The translations under genes and the position numbers were made by a program. Shown one piece after another: positions 27,079-39,075 of a stretch of 64,000 nucleotides of DNA. The notes beneath the pieces are model-generated. The model saw only the letters and a program-made list of their open reading frames with translations, made no database searches and was not told the DNA's origin. The DNA is taken from the NCBI GenBank assembly GCA_001898405.1, contig MKTW01000010.1:108405-172404 (forward strand). The letters are read 5' to 3'. Every line of letters starts with the position of its first letter. Within the stretch, counting starts at the first letter, position 1. Origin of the DNA: Sphingobacteriales bacterium 44-61 (lineage in GTDB: Bacteria; Bacteroidota; Bacteroidia; Chitinophagales; Chitinophagaceae).

Positions 27079-28047
27079 TTAACTAATAGTCAGATAAGCT
27101 TTCATTTTTTCAAATTGAACTACTTCAATTGCAACTATTCTTTTTAAATCTTCCACTGACGAAAAAGGTCCGTGTTGCTGCCGAAAGTTGATAATAGCTT
27201 TAGCGAGATTATATCGTATATAGGGATGGGATTTCAATTCATCTAAGTCCGCAGTATTGATATTGATCTTATGAATGACCGTAACATCACTCAATCGTAA
27301 GTACACTTTAATCTTTTGAAAAACCGAATCCGCCAATCCAAACGTTTCTCCTACCTGTTCCACTGAATAAAACCCACCTAATTTTTCCCTGAAATGAATG
27401 ATCCTTATCGCCAACTTTGCACCAATTCCCGGTAATGCTTCAAATGCTGCACTGTCTGCTGCATTTATATCAATTGCACTTATTTCTTTTCTGGAAGGAT
27501 ATACTGGTTTTATAACAGCGGCTTCATTTGGCTGCACCAGGGCAGGAGTGGAACTCTCAATTTGTACATACCCCTTTAGCCGTTCATATTCTTCCTCTCT
27601 CAGGCCATACACTTTCTGCAGGTCTTCCGGCTTTCTGAACCGGCCGCCTTTTTCAATATAGTTCCTGATCGTTTTGACCGTCTTCTCCCGTAGCCCCAGC
27701 TTTTTCCAACCTTCGGCAGAGAGGGTATTCGGGTCAAAACTGAACAATTCACCTTTTAGCCCGTTATTATATCCGCTTTCAGCCCTGTCGTATATATATT
27801 CATCATAGCTATTTTTTGCACCCCTTTCCCTGGAGAATTGCTCAGAGGTGGTGGATTTTGGCTTTTCCAGTTGCTGTAGTGCAGCAATCCAGCCTGTATC
27901 CGTAACAGGCTTTTCTGCCAGAAGCTGGTTTTCCAGTATAGAAGGAAGCAGGAAAGAAACCAGCAGGACTGTAGCTATGATCAGTACCGCGATCCGGTCT
28001 TTACGGGTAAACTGAAAGTATTCACCAATTAATTGCTTCCTTTTCAT
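27079..28047 (-). CDS. ComEA-like helix-hairpin-helix protein
   Basis: 322-residue protein with one N-terminal membrane helix (IAVLIIATVLLVSFLLPSIL) and three helix-hairpin-helix units of the ComEA type: LREKTVKTIRNYIEKGGRF, then DINAADSAAFEALPGIGAKL, then NINTADLDELKSHPYIRYNL. The HhH units suggest DNA binding in the periplasm, as in ComEA of natural transformation, but this architecture is also found in Bacteroidota proteins of unknown role. The ATG at 28047 (MKRKQLIGEYFQFT) is chosen because an upstream extension would pass through the rpoB promoter and is compositionally odd. No other competence gene is nearby. Confidence 0.82.
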   Translation of the reverse strand: MKRKQLIGEYFQFTRKDRIAVLIIATVLLVSFLLPSILENQLLAEKPVTDTGWIAALQQLEKPKSTTSEQFSRERGAKNSYDEYIYDRAESGYNNGLKGELFSFDPNTLSAEGWKKLGLREKTVKTIRNYIEKGGRFRKPEDLQKVYGLREEEYERLKGYVQIESSTPALVQPNEAAVIKPVYPSRKEISAIDINAADSAAFEALPGIGAKLAIRIIHFREKLGGFYSVEQVGETFGLADSVFQKIKVYLRLSDVTVIHKININTADLDELKSHPYIRYNLAKAIINFRQQHGPFSSVEDLKRIVAIEVVQFEKMKAYLTIS

Positions 28048-28137
28048 GGCAGTATTTACCCCTAAATTATTTCGCCCGGGAAGTGAACCCCGGTGTTTTT
28101 CACAGGATTTTGGCGGGGTTTTTGTCGGGTCATTTTT

Positions 28138-28168
28138 TTTGGCGAAACGCTTTTTATCCTTACCTTTG
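28138..28168 (+). promoter_or_regulatory. Full promoter for rpoB-rpoC
   Basis: TTTG (28138-28141), 19 bases, then TACCTTTG (28161-28168): the best match in the window to the Bacteroidota -33/-7 pattern. The predicted start near 28172 leaves a leader of about 135 bases before the rpoB ATG. Confidence 0.7.
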
Positions 28169-28309
28169 CAGTCCTTTATTTTGGCCAAATATATTTTGAC
28201 ATCCCAGATCATGTTTAACTAGTTGACAATCACTGTCTTTCGTTTTTTCTAAAATGAGAGCTGAATGTGATTTGTGTGTCATTACTCTTTTAAACCGGTT
28301 ATTACGTAT

Positions 28310-31300
28310 ATGTCTTCAACAAAATTGAATCCGAGGGTGAATTTTGGTAAGATCAAGCATCTGGCTGAAACACCCGATCTTCTTGAAGTCCAGATCCAGT
28401 CTTTCAAAGAGTTTTTCCAATTAGAAACAACTCCTGACAAACGGAATATTGAAGGTTTGTTCAGGGTGTTCAAAGACAATTTCCCTATCACTGATACGCG
28501 GAACATCTTTGTGCTGGAGTTCCTGGATTATTTCATTGACCCACCCCGTTACACCATCGAAGAGTGTATGGAGCGCGGCCTTACTTACGCCGTTCCCCTG
28601 AAAGCGAAACTGCGTCTGAGCTGTAACGACGAGGAACACGTGGATTTCCAGACCATCGTTCAGGACGTATTCCTTGGAAATATCCCCTACATGACCCCCC
28701 GTGGCACATTCGTGATCAACGGTGCTGAACGTGTAGTGGTATCCCAGTTGCACCGTTCCCCCGGTGTATTCTTCGGCCAATCAGTTCACCCCAACGGAAC
28801 CAAGATCTACTCTGCACGGGTTATCCCTTTCAAAGGGGCCTGGATGGAGTTTGCGACCGATATCAACAACGTGATGTATGCTTACATCGACCGTAAGAAA
28901 AAATTCCCGGTAACCACCCTGTTGCGTTCCATCGGATACGAAACAGACAAGGATATCCTGGAATTGTTCGGTATGGCCGATGAAGTGGCTACTGATAAAA
29001 AGACACTGGAAAAATACCTGGGCAAACGCCTGGCTGCCCGCGTTCTCAGAACATGGGTAGAAGACTTTGTGGATGAAGATACCGGTGAGGTAGTGTCTAT
29101 CGAGCGTAACGAGATCGTGATGGAACGTGATACTGTACTGGATGAAGAAGCGGTTGAGACCATTTCCGAAATGGATGTGAAGAGTGTGTTCATCCAACGT
29201 GAAGACGTGGGTGGTGATTACGCGATCATCTACAATACACTGAATAAAGATACTTCCAACAGCGAGCTGGAAGCGGTTCAGTTCATCTACCGCCAACTGC
29301 GCGGTGCCGATGCTCCTGATAACGAAACAGCACGCGGTATCATTGATAAATTATTCTTCAGCGACAAGCGTTATGATCTTGGTGAAGTAGGCCGTTATAA
29401 GATCAACCGCAAGCTGAACAGGGATGCTCCGCTGGATCAGAAAACACTGACCCGTGAAGACATCATCCTGATCATTAAATACCTGGTGAAACTGACCAAC
29501 GGTAAAGCGGAGATCGATGATATCGATCACCTGAGCAACCGCCGTGTACGCACTGTAGGTGAGCAATTATATGCTCAGTTTGGTGTAGGTCTTGCCCGTA
29601 TGGCCCGTACCATCCGTGAGCGGATGAACGTACGCGACAACGAGGTGTTCACCCCGGTTGACCTGATCAATGCAAGAACACTGTCTTCTGTGATCAACTC
29701 CTTCTTTGGAACATCACAGTTGTCCCAGTTCCTTGATCAGACCAACCCTCTTTCCGAGATCACCCACAAACGCCGTATCTCCGCACTCGGGCCAGGTGGT
29801 TTGAGCCGTGAGCGTGCAGGCTTTGAGGTTCGTGACGTACACTATTCCCACTACGGCCGTCTGTGTACGATCGAAACGCCGGAAGGACCAAACATCGGTC
29901 TGATCTCCACACTTTGCGTTCACGCGAAGATCAACGATATGGGCTTTATCGAAACCCCATACCGTAAAGTGGAAGGTGGTAAAGTGAATATGAAAGAACT
30001 GGAATTCCTGAGTGCAGAGGAAGAAGACCTGGCAAAAATCGCCCAGGCCAATACTCCGCTGGATGAAAAAGGGAATTTCATTGAAGAAAAGGTTGTAAGC
30101 CGCGAAACAGGCGACTTCCCGATCCTTGATAAAAATGAAGTGGAATTCATGGATGTTGCTCCTAACCAGATCGTAGGTTTGAGCGCCTCCCTGATCCCCT
30201 TCCTGGAGCATGATGATGCCAACCGTGCGCTGATGGGATCAAACATGCAACGCCAGGCTGTTCCGCTGATCCGTCCTGACGTACCTGTAGTAGGTACCGG
30301 TCTCGAAGGAAAAGCTGCCCGCGATGCACGTATCCAGATCCACTCTGAAGGAACTGGTGTGGTTGAGTTTGTTGATGCAAACGAGATACATGTCCGTTAC
30401 GAGCGCGATGAAGCAGAAAAACTGGTAAGCTTTGAAGAAGACCTCCGTGTTTACAGGCTCACCAAATTCATCAAGACCAACCAGGAAACCTGTATCAACC
30501 TGAAACCTGCTGTGAAGAAAGGCCAGAAAGTGAAGAAAGGTGATTTCTTAACGGAAGGTTACGCTACACAGAACGGTGAGCTGGCTCTTGGTAAAAACCT
30601 GAAAGTGGCGTTCATGCCATGGAAAGGTTACAACTTCGAGGATGCTATCGTGATCAGCGAAAGGGTGGTAAAAGAAGATATGTTTACTTCTGTTCACATT
30701 TCTGAATATGAACTGGAAGTACGCGATACAAAACTGGGTGAAGAAGAACTGACCCCGGATATCCCTAACGTTTCTGAAGAAGCGACCAAAGATCTGGACG
30801 AGAACGGTATCATCCGTATTGGTGCCAATATCAAGGAAGGTGATATCCTGATCGGTAAGATCACACCTAAAGGCGAAAGCGATCCTACTCCGGAAGAGAA
30901 ACTGCTCCGCGCCATCTTCGGTGATAAAGCCGGTGATGCAAAAGACGCTTCTCTGAAAGCACCGAACGGTGTGGAAGGTATCGTGATCGGCAAGAAACTG
31001 TTCCAACGCGCGAAGAAAGATAAGAATGCGAAAGTGCGTGAGAAAGCCGCTATCGAGAAACTGGAAAAAGTGCACGAAAAGAATGAAGCGGACCTCATGG
31101 AAGTGTTGCTGGAAAAACTGACCACATTGCTGAGAGAACATGTATCAGCAGGTGTAAGCAACAACTTTGGTGAAGTGCAGATCGGTAAAGGCGCGAAGTT
31201 CACTGCGAAAAACCTGACTGGCCTGGATTATGCCAACATCAATCCGCTGGGCTGGACCGGTGATAAGAAAGTGGATGATCAGATCAACATCCTGCTGCAC

Positions 31301-32113
31301 AACTACAACATCAAGTACAACGAAGAACTCGGACGTTACAAACGCGAGAAGTTCAATATCTCTATCGGTGATGAACTGCCTGCCGGTGTATTGAAACTGG
31401 CGAAAGTTTACCTGGCTGTTAAGCGTAAGCTGAAAGTGGGTGATAAAATGGCGGGCCGTCACGGTAATAAAGGTATCGTTGCCAAGATCGTTCGCCAGGA
31501 AGACATGCCATTCCTTGAGGATGGAACCCCGGTGGATGTGGTGTTGAACCCGCTGGGTGTACCTTCCCGTATGAACCTCGGACAGATCTATGAAACCGTA
31601 CTGGGTTGGGCAGGTCAGAAGCTGGGACTGAAGTTCGCCACTCCGATCTTCGATGGTGCTACCACTGAAGAGATTGAGAACTATTGCGCAGATGCAGGTA
31701 TCCCGAAATTCGGTCACACTTACCTGTATGATGGTGAAACAGGAGAACGTTTCCACCAGAAAGCAACCGTGGGTATCATCTATATCATTAAGCTGCACCA
31801 CATGGTGGATGATAAGATGCACGCACGTTCTATCGGACCATACAGCCTGATCACACAGCAGCCGCTGGGTGGTAAAGCTCAGTTCGGTGGCCAGCGTTTC
31901 GGTGAGATGGAAGTTTGGGCACTGGAAGCTTATGGTGCATCCAACATCCTGCAGGAATTGCTCACCATCAAATCTGATGATATCATCGGCCGTGCTAAAA
32001 CATACGAATCGATCGTGAAAGGTGATAACGTTCCAAGAGCGGGTATCCCTGAATCGTTCAACGTATTGGTGCATGAGCTGCGTGGTCTCGGTCTTGATCT
32101 GAAGTTTGAATAA
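28310..32113 (+). CDS. rpoB: DNA-directed RNA polymerase subunit beta
   Basis: 1267-residue catalytic subunit of RNA polymerase. Landmarks: [20 protein letters not shown], the rifampicin-region [20 protein letters not shown] and [46 protein letters not shown], and the C-terminal LPFGGQ-like [20 protein letters not shown]. The ATG at 28310 ([12 protein letters not shown]) is preferred to a GTG 12 codons upstream. No substitution typical of rifampicin resistance stands out in the cluster. It has its own promoter and is followed 68 bases later by rpoC. Confidence 0.98.
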   Translation: MSSTKLNPRVNFGKIKHLAETPDLLEVQIQSFKEFFQLETTPDKRNIEGLFRVFKDNFPITDTRNIFVLEFLDYFIDPPRYTIEECMERGLTYAVPLKAKLRLSCNDEEHVDFQTIVQDVFLGNIPYMTPRGTFVINGAERVVVSQLHRSPGVFFGQSVHPNGTKIYSARVIPFKGAWMEFATDINNVMYAYIDRKKKFPVTTLLRSIGYETDKDILELFGMADEVATDKKTLEKYLGKRLAARVLRTWVEDFVDEDTGEVVSIERNEIVMERDTVLDEEAVETISEMDVKSVFIQREDVGGDYAIIYNTLNKDTSNSELEAVQFIYRQLRGADAPDNETARGIIDKLFFSDKRYDLGEVGRYKINRKLNRDAPLDQKTLTREDIILIIKYLVKLTNGKAEIDDIDHLSNRRVRTVGEQLYAQFGVGLARMARTIRERMNVRDNEVFTPVDLINARTLSSVINSFFGTSQLSQFLDQTNPLSEITHKRRISALGPGGLSRERAGFEVRDVHYSHYGRLCTIETPEGPNIGLISTLCVHAKINDMGFIETPYRKVEGGKVNMKELEFLSAEEEDLAKIAQANTPLDEKGNFIEEKVVSRETGDFPILDKNEVEFMDVAPNQIVGLSASLIPFLEHDDANRALMGSNMQRQAVPLIRPDVPVVGTGLEGKAARDARIQIHSEGTGVVEFVDANEIHVRYERDEAEKLVSFEEDLRVYRLTKFIKTNQETCINLKPAVKKGQKVKKGDFLTEGYATQNGELALGKNLKVAFMPWKGYNFEDAIVISERVVKEDMFTSVHISEYELEVRDTKLGEEELTPDIPNVSEEATKDLDENGIIRIGANIKEGDILIGKITPKGESDPTPEEKLLRAIFGDKAGDAKDASLKAPNGVEGIVIGKKLFQRAKKDKNAKVREKAAIEKLEKVHEKNEADLMEVLLEKLTTLLREHVSAGVSNNFGEVQIGKGAKFTAKNLTGLDYANINPLGWTGDKKVDDQINILLHNYNIKYNEELGRYKREKFNISIGDELPAGVLKLAKVYLAVKRKLKVGDKMAGRHGNKGIVAKIVRQEDMPFLEDGTPVDVVLNPLGVPSRMNLGQIYETVLGWAGQKLGLKFATPIFDGATTEEIENYCADAGIPKFGHTYLYDGETGERFHQKATVGIIYIIKLHHMVDDKMHARSIGPYSLITQQPLGGKAQFGGQRFGEMEVWALEAYGASNILQELLTIKSDDIIGRAKTYESIVKGDNVPRAGIPESFNVLVHELRGLGLDLKFE

Positions 32114-32181
32114 GATTGAAGCATTAAAAATTCGATCTGCAGCAAACAAGTAAAACAACTTTAAAATTTAGAAACTCAAAT

Positions 32182-35100
32182 ATGGCTATCAAAAAAGACA
32201 ATCGTCCCCGGCCAGCTTTCTCCAAGATCACTATCGGTCTGGCTTCTCCGGATACCATCCTGGAAAGAAGTTATGGTGAAGTGCTGAAGCCTGAAACGAT
32301 TAACTACCGGACTTACAAACCGGAGCGTGATGGTTTATTCTGTGAAAGGATCTTTGGACCAGTAAAAGATTATGAGTGTGCTTGCGGCAAGTACAAGCGT
32401 ATCCGTTATAAAGGCATTGTGTGCGACCGTTGTGGTGTGGAAGTAACGGAAAAGAAAGTTCGCCGTGAAAGAATGGGGCACATCAAACTGGTGGTGCCTG
32501 TTGTTCACATCTGGTATTTCAAATCATTGCCTAATAAGATCGGTTACCTGCTGGGAGTTAGCTCCAAGAAGCTGGAAACGATCGTATATTATGAAAGGTT
32601 CGTGGTGATCCAGTCTGGTATCCGTGCGGATAAAGGCCAGAATGTAGGTGACCTCCTCACTGAAGAAGAATACCTCGATATCCTGGATGCATTGCCTAAA
32701 GACAACCAGTATCTTCCTGATGATGATCCTAACAAGTTCATCGCGAAGATGGGTGCTGAAGCGGTACATGATATGCTGCAACGCATTGACCTGGACCAGC
32801 TTTCTTTCGACCTGCGCAATGCTGCTGCTACAGAAACATCACAGCAACGTAAAGCTGATGCCCTGAAACGCCTGAGCGTGGTGGAAGCTTTCCGTGATGC
32901 CAATACAAGGATCACCAACCGTCCTGAATGGATGGTGATGCAATACATCCCCGTTATCCCACCGGAACTGCGTCCGCTTGTTCCCCTGGACGGTGGCCGT
33001 TTTGCTTCTTCTGATCTGAATGACCTCTATCGCCGTGTGATCATCCGCAACAACCGTTTGAAACGTTTGCTGGAGATCAAAGCACCTGAGGTGATCCTGC
33101 GTAACGAAAAACGTATGCTGCAGGAAGCGATCGACAGCTTGTTTGACAACAGCCGTAAATCAAATGCCGTTAAAGCAGAAGGTGGACGTGCGTTGAAATC
33201 ACTGTCAGATGTATTGAAAGGTAAACAGGGCCGTTTCCGTCAGAACCTCCTGGGTAAACGTGTTGACTACTCCGGCCGTTCTGTAATTGTGGTAGGTCCT
33301 GAGATGAAACTGCACGAGTGCGGTCTGCCAAAAGATATGGCTGCCGAACTGTTCAAGCCGTTTATCATCCGCAAACTGATTGAAAGGGGTATCGTTAAAA
33401 CTGTGAAGTCTGCAAGGAAACTGGTAGACAAAAAAGAATCGGTGGTTTGGGATATCCTTGAAAATATATTGAAGGGTCACCCGATCCTTCTCAACCGTGC
33501 CCCGACGCTGCACCGTCTTTCTATTCAGGCTTTCCAGCCTAAGCTGATCGAAGGTAAAGCGATCCAACTGCACCCGCTGGTTACTACCGCATTCAATGCC
33601 GACTTTGACGGTGACCAGATGGCTGTGCACGTGCCATTGAGCAATGCTGCTGTGCTTGAAGCGCAGTTGCTGATGCTGGCATCACACAACATTCTTAACC
33701 CGCAGAACGGTACGCCGATCACCCTGCCTTCACAGGACATGGTACTTGGTCTGTACTATATCACCAAGGGTAAGAAAACAAATGCGAATGAGACTATCAG
33801 GGGAGAAGGGAAAGCCTTCTATTCTTCTGAAGAAGTGATCATTGCATACAATGAAGGAAAAGTGGACCTCCATGCATGGATAAAGGTGAAAGCCAATATC
33901 CGCAATGCTGATGGCCTGCTGGAACATAAGCTGATCGAAACAACTGTAGGCCGTGTGATCTTCAACCAGCACGTGCCCGCTGAAGTTGGATTCGTGAATG
34001 CATTGCTGACCAAAAAGAACCTGCGTGATATCATCGGTGACATCATCGAAATCACCAACGTTCCTAAAACAGCGAAGTTCCTGGATGATATCAAACAACT
34101 TGGTTTCCGTACAGCCTTCCAGGGTGGTCTGTCATTTAACATTAATGACCTGATCATCCCTGATGTTAAAGAGCAATTGCTGGAGAATGCAAAAGGCGAA
34201 GTAGATGAAGTATGGGATAACTATAATATGGGTTTGATCACGAACAACGAGCGTTATAACCAGATCGTTGACATCTGGAGCCGCGTGGATACCCGTATCA
34301 CAGAAACATTGATCCGTGAGTTGAGCAGCGATAAGCAAGGCTTCAACTCCGTGTACATGATGCTTGATTCCGGTGCCCGTGGTTCTAAACAGCAGATCAA
34401 ACAGCTGGCTGGTATCAGGGGTCTGATGGCGAAACCAAGAAAATCAGGTTCTACAGGATCTGAGATCATCGAGAACCCGATCCTCTCCAACTTTAAAGGT
34501 GGTCTGAACGTATTGGACTACTTCATTTCTACACACGGTGCGCGTAAAGGTCTTGCGGATACCGCTCTTAAAACAGCGGATGCCGGTTACCTTACCCGCC
34601 GTCTGGTTGACGTAGCACAGGATGTGGTGATCACTGAAGAGGATTGCGGTACACTGCGTGGTATTGCAACGTCTGCATTGAAAGATAATGAAGACATTAT
34701 CGAGCCATTGTCAGACCGTATCATGGGACGTACTTCTTTGCATGATATCTATAATCCTACCACAGAAGAGCTGATCATCGCTGCAGGTGAAGAAATATCT
34801 GAAACCCTTGCCAAGAGGATTGAAGAAGCAGGTATTGAGACTGTAGAGATCCGTTCCGTGCTGACCTGCGAAAGCAAACGCGGATGCTGCGTGAAGTGTT
34901 ATGGTAAAAACCTGGCTTCCGGTATACTTGCACAAAGAGGTGATGCAGTAGGTATCATCGCTGCACAGTCGATCGGTGAGCCTGGTACACAGCTTACACT
35001 TCGTACCTTCCACGTGGGTGGTGTGGCTGGTTCTGCTTCTGTTGATTCTACATTGACAGCTAAGTTTGACGGTACTATCCAATTCGATGGTCTGCGTACT

Positions 35101-36474
35101 GTTACAACAGAAAATAACGAAGGTGATAAGGTACAGATCGTAATCGGCCGTACTGGTGAGGTTCGTATCATCGATACGAAGAATGACCGTCTGCTGATCA
35201 CGAATAACATTCCTTATGGTTCTACATTGATGGTGAAAGATGGCCAGAAAGTGAGCAAAGGAGATGTGATCTGTACATGGGATCCGTTCAACAACGTAAT
35301 CGTTGCGGAGATCAATGGTGTGCTGAAATTTGAAAACGTGATCGAGGGTGTTACCTACCGTGAAGAAGCGGATGAGCAAACCGGTCACCGTGAGAAAGTG
35401 GTTATTGAAACCCGTGATAAAACAAAGATCCCTTCTATCGTGGTAGAAGGCAAAGAACTCAAATCATACAACCTGCCTACAGGTAGCCATATCATGCTTG
35501 ATGAAGGAGATGATGTGAAAGCCGGACAGGTGTTGGTGAAGATCCCACGTGTGCTTGGTAAACTGCGCGATATCACCGGTGGTCTGCCCCGTGTAACAGA
35601 GTTGTTCGAAGCAAGGAACCCAAGCAATCCTGCTGTGGTTTCTGAGATTGACGGTGTGGTATCAATGGGTGCTATCAAGCGTGGTAACCGTGAGATCGTG
35701 ATTGAAGCGAAAGATGGTGTGACCAAGAAATACCTGGTGCCGCTGACACGTCAGATCCTGGCTCAGGATGGTGACTTCGTGAAAGCAGGCTCTCCATTGT
35801 CTGATGGTCAGATCTCTCCGCAGGATATCCTTTCTATTCAGGGGCCGTTCGCTGTACAACAGTATGTAGTGAATGAGATCCAGGAAGTGTATCGTTTGCA
35901 AGGTGTGAAGATCAATGATAAGCACATTGAAGTGATCGTACGCCAGATGATGCGCAAGGTGAACATTGTTGATCCGGGCGATACCAAGTTCCTCGAAGAT
36001 GATTCAGTGGATAAATTTGAATTCGTTGAAGAGAATGATTATGTATTCGATAAGAAAGTGGTTACAGAAGCCGGAGAATCTTCCAAGCTGCGTGCAGGAC
36101 AGATCGTAAGCCTGCGTGATGTGCGCGAAGAGAACTCTATTCTGCGTCGCTCAGATAAGCAACTGGTTGAATACCGTGATGCGAAACCCGCTACATCAGC
36201 GCCTACGCTGCTTGGTATCACCAAGGCTTCGCTGGGTGTGCAAAGCTGGATCTCTGCAGCTTCCTTCCAGGAAACAACGAAAGTATTGTCTTCTGCAGCA
36301 ATCCACGGTAAAACAGACGATATGCTCGGCCTGAAAGAAAACGTGATCACTGGTCACCCGATCCCTGCAGGTACAGGTTTGCGTGAGTTTGAGAATATGA
36401 TCGTGGGCAGCAAAGAAGAGTATGAGCTGTTGCAAACGACCCGTGAGGCGATGACCTTCGACGAAGAAGAATAA
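32182..36474 (+). CDS. rpoC: DNA-directed RNA polymerase subunit beta'
   Basis: 1430-residue subunit that holds the active-site magnesium through NADFDGD (residues 472-478). The N-terminal zinc site ([20 protein letters not shown]), clamp and bridge-helix regions and a second zinc site ([13 protein letters not shown]) are complete, and the C-terminus has the usual [16 protein letters not shown]. It starts 68 bases after rpoB and ends at a strong terminator, so rpoB-rpoC form one unit. Confidence 0.98.
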   Translation: MAIKKDNRPRPAFSKITIGLASPDTILERSYGEVLKPETINYRTYKPERDGLFCERIFGPVKDYECACGKYKRIRYKGIVCDRCGVEVTEKKVRRERMGHIKLVVPVVHIWYFKSLPNKIGYLLGVSSKKLETIVYYERFVVIQSGIRADKGQNVGDLLTEEEYLDILDALPKDNQYLPDDDPNKFIAKMGAEAVHDMLQRIDLDQLSFDLRNAAATETSQQRKADALKRLSVVEAFRDANTRITNRPEWMVMQYIPVIPPELRPLVPLDGGRFASSDLNDLYRRVIIRNNRLKRLLEIKAPEVILRNEKRMLQEAIDSLFDNSRKSNAVKAEGGRALKSLSDVLKGKQGRFRQNLLGKRVDYSGRSVIVVGPEMKLHECGLPKDMAAELFKPFIIRKLIERGIVKTVKSARKLVDKKESVVWDILENILKGHPILLNRAPTLHRLSIQAFQPKLIEGKAIQLHPLVTTAFNADFDGDQMAVHVPLSNAAVLEAQLLMLASHNILNPQNGTPITLPSQDMVLGLYYITKGKKTNANETIRGEGKAFYSSEEVIIAYNEGKVDLHAWIKVKANIRNADGLLEHKLIETTVGRVIFNQHVPAEVGFVNALLTKKNLRDIIGDIIEITNVPKTAKFLDDIKQLGFRTAFQGGLSFNINDLIIPDVKEQLLENAKGEVDEVWDNYNMGLITNNERYNQIVDIWSRVDTRITETLIRELSSDKQGFNSVYMMLDSGARGSKQQIKQLAGIRGLMAKPRKSGSTGSEIIENPILSNFKGGLNVLDYFISTHGARKGLADTALKTADAGYLTRRLVDVAQDVVITEEDCGTLRGIATSALKDNEDIIEPLSDRIMGRTSLHDIYNPTTEELIIAAGEEISETLAKRIEEAGIETVEIRSVLTCESKRGCCVKCYGKNLASGILAQRGDAVGIIAAQSIGEPGTQLTLRTFHVGGVAGSASVDSTLTAKFDGTIQFDGLRTVTTENNEGDKVQIVIGRTGEVRIIDTKNDRLLITNNIPYGSTLMVKDGQKVSKGDVICTWDPFNNVIVAEINGVLKFENVIEGVTYREEADEQTGHREKVVIETRDKTKIPSIVVEGKELKSYNLPTGSHIMLDEGDDVKAGQVLVKIPRVLGKLRDITGGLPRVTELFEARNPSNPAVVSEIDGVVSMGAIKRGNREIVIEAKDGVTKKYLVPLTRQILAQDGDFVKAGSPLSDGQISPQDILSIQGPFAVQQYVVNEIQEVYRLQGVKINDKHIEVIVRQMMRKVNIVDPGDTKFLEDDSVDKFEFVEENDYVFDKKVVTEAGESSKLRAGQIVSLRDVREENSILRRSDKQLVEYRDAKPATSAPTLLGITKASLGVQSWISAASFQETTKVLSSAAIHGKTDDMLGLKENVITGHPIPAGTGLREFENMIVGSKEEYELLQTTREAMTFDEEE

Positions 36475-36493
36475 GAGTGATTTATCAAATGAT

Positions 36494-36525
36494 AAAAGGA
36501 GTAAGTAACCCTTACTCCTTTTTTT
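36494..36525 (+). terminator. Terminator after rpoC
   Basis: AAAAGGAGTAAG and CTTACTCCTTTT form a 12-bp stem with a TAACC loop and a T run to 36525, 20 bases after the rpoC stop. Confidence 0.92.
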
Positions 36526-36583
36526 ATCCTCAAATTTGAGGTTTTCATTTGCGTTAAGGGTTTCATAAAGTGACCTGAATCCT

Positions 36584-36591
36584 TATATTTG
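36584..36591 (+). promoter_or_regulatory. -7 box for the OmpH-like gene
   Basis: TATATTTG matches TAnnTTTG, 83 bases before the ATG at 36675; TTTC lies 19 bases upstream as a weak -33. Confidence 0.5.
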
Positions 36592-36674
36592 CCCGGTAAG
36601 GAATTTAACTTGCAAGCCATAGCCCCCTGTTTTGTGTAACAGGCGGTGATTTTTAAAATAAAAGAAAAACACAG

Positions 36675-37271
36675 ATGAAAAATGGTATCGTGATATGGAA
36701 TGTATTATTGACGCTTCTTGGCGGATATCTTCTTTTTAGCCAATTAGGTAAGAAAGGAGGGGACTCTACTTCAAGGAAAACGATCAATGATACAGTATCA
36801 CTGAACAAGCCTTTCCGCATTGCGTATTTTGAGATGGACTCTATTGAAGCCCATTTTGATATGGTGAAGGATGTGAAATCGGAGATTGAAGGAAAGGAAA
36901 AGGAATACAGTAATGGGCTTTCCCAGCTTGATATGACATACCGGAAGAAGATCCAGGAATACCAGCAGAAGCAGTCGACGATGACGCAGGCGGATTATGA
37001 AAGAGCACAGATGGAGTTGAAGCAATTGGAAGATGTGCTGAAGGGGAGAAAGCAGGATATGGATCAGCAATACCAGGAGTTTGTAACCCGCCGGAATTTG
37101 TCGTTAAAGAAGAAGATCGAGGAGTTTATTGCGGAGTATAATAAGGGAAGGGAATATGCGTATATAGTAGCGAATGATCCGGGGGTGTTTTATTATAAGG
37201 ATACGTTGTATGATATTACGCCGGATGTGATCAAGGGGCTGAATGAGAAATATAAAAAGGAGAAGCAGTAG
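36675..37271 (+). CDS. OmpH/Skp-like periplasmic chaperone
   Basis: 198-residue protein of the OmpH/Skp family, which holds unfolded outer-membrane proteins in the periplasm. An N-terminal hydrophobic segment (IVIWNVLLTLLGGYLLF) may stay as an anchor. The strand RIAYFEMDSIEAHFDMV is the family core and is followed by a long charged coiled coil (about residues 75-150, rich in K, E and Q) and the closing YIVANDPGVFYYKDTLYDIT. It follows the rpoC terminator and has its own -7 box. Confidence 0.85.
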   Translation: MKNGIVIWNVLLTLLGGYLLFSQLGKKGGDSTSRKTINDTVSLNKPFRIAYFEMDSIEAHFDMVKDVKSEIEGKEKEYSNGLSQLDMTYRKKIQEYQQKQSTMTQADYERAQMELKQLEDVLKGRKQDMDQQYQEFVTRRNLSLKKKIEEFIAEYNKGREYAYIVANDPGVFYYKDTLYDITPDVIKGLNEKYKKEKQ

Positions 37272-37590
37272 GAGAGTAAATATATTAAAATTCGATCTGA
37301 TTCCACCCCTTGCGGGGCCCTCCCTCCCCCGCCTTCCAGCCTACCAATTTACAGTTGCTGCCCACTGGCAATAACATACCCGGGCCTATTCAGGCCCTAT
37401 ACCCATATCTCCATACCAAGTCTACCCATCCCTTCACCTCACCCCCTCAACCGATTAATCAAAGCAAATATCCCTTTCCAGAAATTCCTGGCCTTGGGAA
37501 AAAACCAGATTTTTCTCCGGAAAAAAACGTAGAAAAAATGATGAAAAACTTTTTCGTTTTTCACTTAGCTTTATCCAAATCACAAACTGC
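37272..37590. other. 319-base spacer before the second permease
   Basis: C-rich stretches (37300-37340 and 37400-37450) then an A-rich tract. No convincing gene: an in-frame 94-codon stretch here starts at TTG, is proline-rich without domain character and runs into the permease start. A weak TAGCTTTA box lies at 37566-37573, about 17 bases before the permease ATG. Confidence 0.5.
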
Positions 37591-39030
37591 ATGAGTCAAC
37601 AGCAAACCTCTTTTAAACCTACCCTGGGTTTATTCGACGGCACTATGATCGTAGCCGGCTCCATGATCGGGTCCGGTATTTTTATTGTTAGCGCTGATAT
37701 CACCCGCAACACCGGCAGCGCCGGCTGGCTGGTCGCCGTATGGCTCCTCACCGGCTTTATGACGCTTACAGCCGCTCTCAGCTATGGAGAACTCAGCGGC
37801 ATGTTCCCCAAAGCCGGTGGTCAATACGTTTATCTCAAAGAAGCTTACAACCCCCTGATGGCATTTCTCTATGGCTGGAGCTTCTTTGCCGTGATCCAAA
37901 CCGCAACAATTGCCGCTGTAGGCGTGGCCTTCTCAAAGTTCCTCGCTTATATGGTGCCGGAACTGGGAAATGAATACCTGCTATTTGATGCAGGAATAAC
38001 AAAAGTGTATTCCGGTCAACTGGTCGCTATTGCCATTATTGTGATACTGACCTATATCAATTCAAAAGGAGTTAAGGAAGGAAAGTTTATCCAAACATTA
38101 TTTACCTCTGCCAAACTATTGGCATTATTCGGATTGATCGTTTTTGGCTTTTTACTGGTAAAGCAAAGCTTCTGGGCTGAAAACTGGGAAACAGGTTTTA
38201 CCGCCCGGCAAGCCGTAAAAGATGTAGATGGAAAATTTATTCCCGGAGCCTGGGAAGGTATCGGTGGTGCTGCACTGATGGGCGCGATTGCAGCTTCTAT
38301 GGTAGGTTCTATCTTCAGCAGTGATGCCTGGAACAACGTAACGTTTATCGCAGGCGAAATGAAAAACCCTAAACGGAATATCGGCTTAAGCCTTTTCCTT
38401 GGAACGTTGACAGTAACGGTCATTTATGTATCTGCAAACCTCATGTACTTAAATGCACTGCCATTGAATGAACTGGCCCTGCCTCAGGATGATCGTGTGG
38501 CTGTGGCTGCTGCAAATAAGATATTCCCCTCTTTCGGCACAATGCTTATTGCCGTACTGATCATGGTATCTACATTCGGATGTAATAATGGACTGATCCT
38601 TGCCGGAGCCAGGGTATACTATACTATGGCGAAGGATGGATTGTTCTTTAAGAAAGTAGGAACGCTTAACCAGAATTCAGTACCACAGACGGCTTTGTGG
38701 ATCCAATGCCTGGTAGCATCTGTCTGGTGCCTGAGTGGTAAATATGGCCAATTGCTTGACATGATCTCTTTTGTGGTAGTATTATTTTATATGCTTACCA
38801 TCATCGGCATATTTATCCTGCGCAAAAAAAGACCAGAGGCAGAAAGACCTTACAGGGCATTCGGCTACCCTGTTCTTCCCCTCTTGTATATCCTGATGGG
38901 AACGGCATTTTGTTTGTTATTGATTATCTATAAGCCTGAATTTACCTGGCCGGGATTTATTATCGTTTTGCTGGGTGTGCCCCTGTATTATATCGCGATC
39001 TCATCAAAACGGAAAAATCAGGAGGGATAA
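37591..39030 (+). CDS. APC-family amino acid permease (second copy)
   Basis: 479-residue inner-membrane transporter with about 12 hydrophobic helices. Helix 1 has GTMIVAGSMIGSGIFIV, the GSGIF signature of the LAT/APC subgroup. It resembles L-type amino acid exchangers more than the permease at 4124. It lies 45 bases before an isoaspartyl peptidase/asparaginase gene in the same direction, so it may import a substrate for that enzyme or export a product. The substrate is not determined. Confidence 0.9.
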   Translation: MSQQQTSFKPTLGLFDGTMIVAGSMIGSGIFIVSADITRNTGSAGWLVAVWLLTGFMTLTAALSYGELSGMFPKAGGQYVYLKEAYNPLMAFLYGWSFFAVIQTATIAAVGVAFSKFLAYMVPELGNEYLLFDAGITKVYSGQLVAIAIIVILTYINSKGVKEGKFIQTLFTSAKLLALFGLIVFGFLLVKQSFWAENWETGFTARQAVKDVDGKFIPGAWEGIGGAALMGAIAASMVGSIFSSDAWNNVTFIAGEMKNPKRNIGLSLFLGTLTVTVIYVSANLMYLNALPLNELALPQDDRVAVAAANKIFPSFGTMLIAVLIMVSTFGCNNGLILAGARVYYTMAKDGLFFKKVGTLNQNSVPQTALWIQCLVASVWCLSGKYGQLLDMISFVVVLFYMLTIIGIFILRKKRPEAERPYRAFGYPVLPLLYILMGTAFCLLLIIYKPEFTWPGFIIVLLGVPLYYIAISSKRKNQEG

Positions 39031-39075
39031 TCATATCTGCTTCCATCAACGGTAAGCGATTTAAATGATCTCATT

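Noticed and set aside
28048-28212. N-terminal extension of the ComEA-like protein
   Set aside because: It crosses the rpoB promoter and adds a lysine-rich stretch ahead of the membrane helix; MKRKQL at 28047 is a normal start.
31145-32158. 337-codon open frame antisense to rpoB
   Set aside because: Its open state follows from the biased codons of rpoB on the other strand; no start context, no domain character.
34711-35388. 225-codon open frame antisense to rpoC
   Set aside because: Cysteine/isoleucine-rich translation typical of a shadow frame; rpoC is fully explained on the plus strand.
37310-37594. 94-codon proline-rich frame in the spacer before the permease
   Set aside because: TTG start, no promoter, no domain, overlaps the permease start by four bases.
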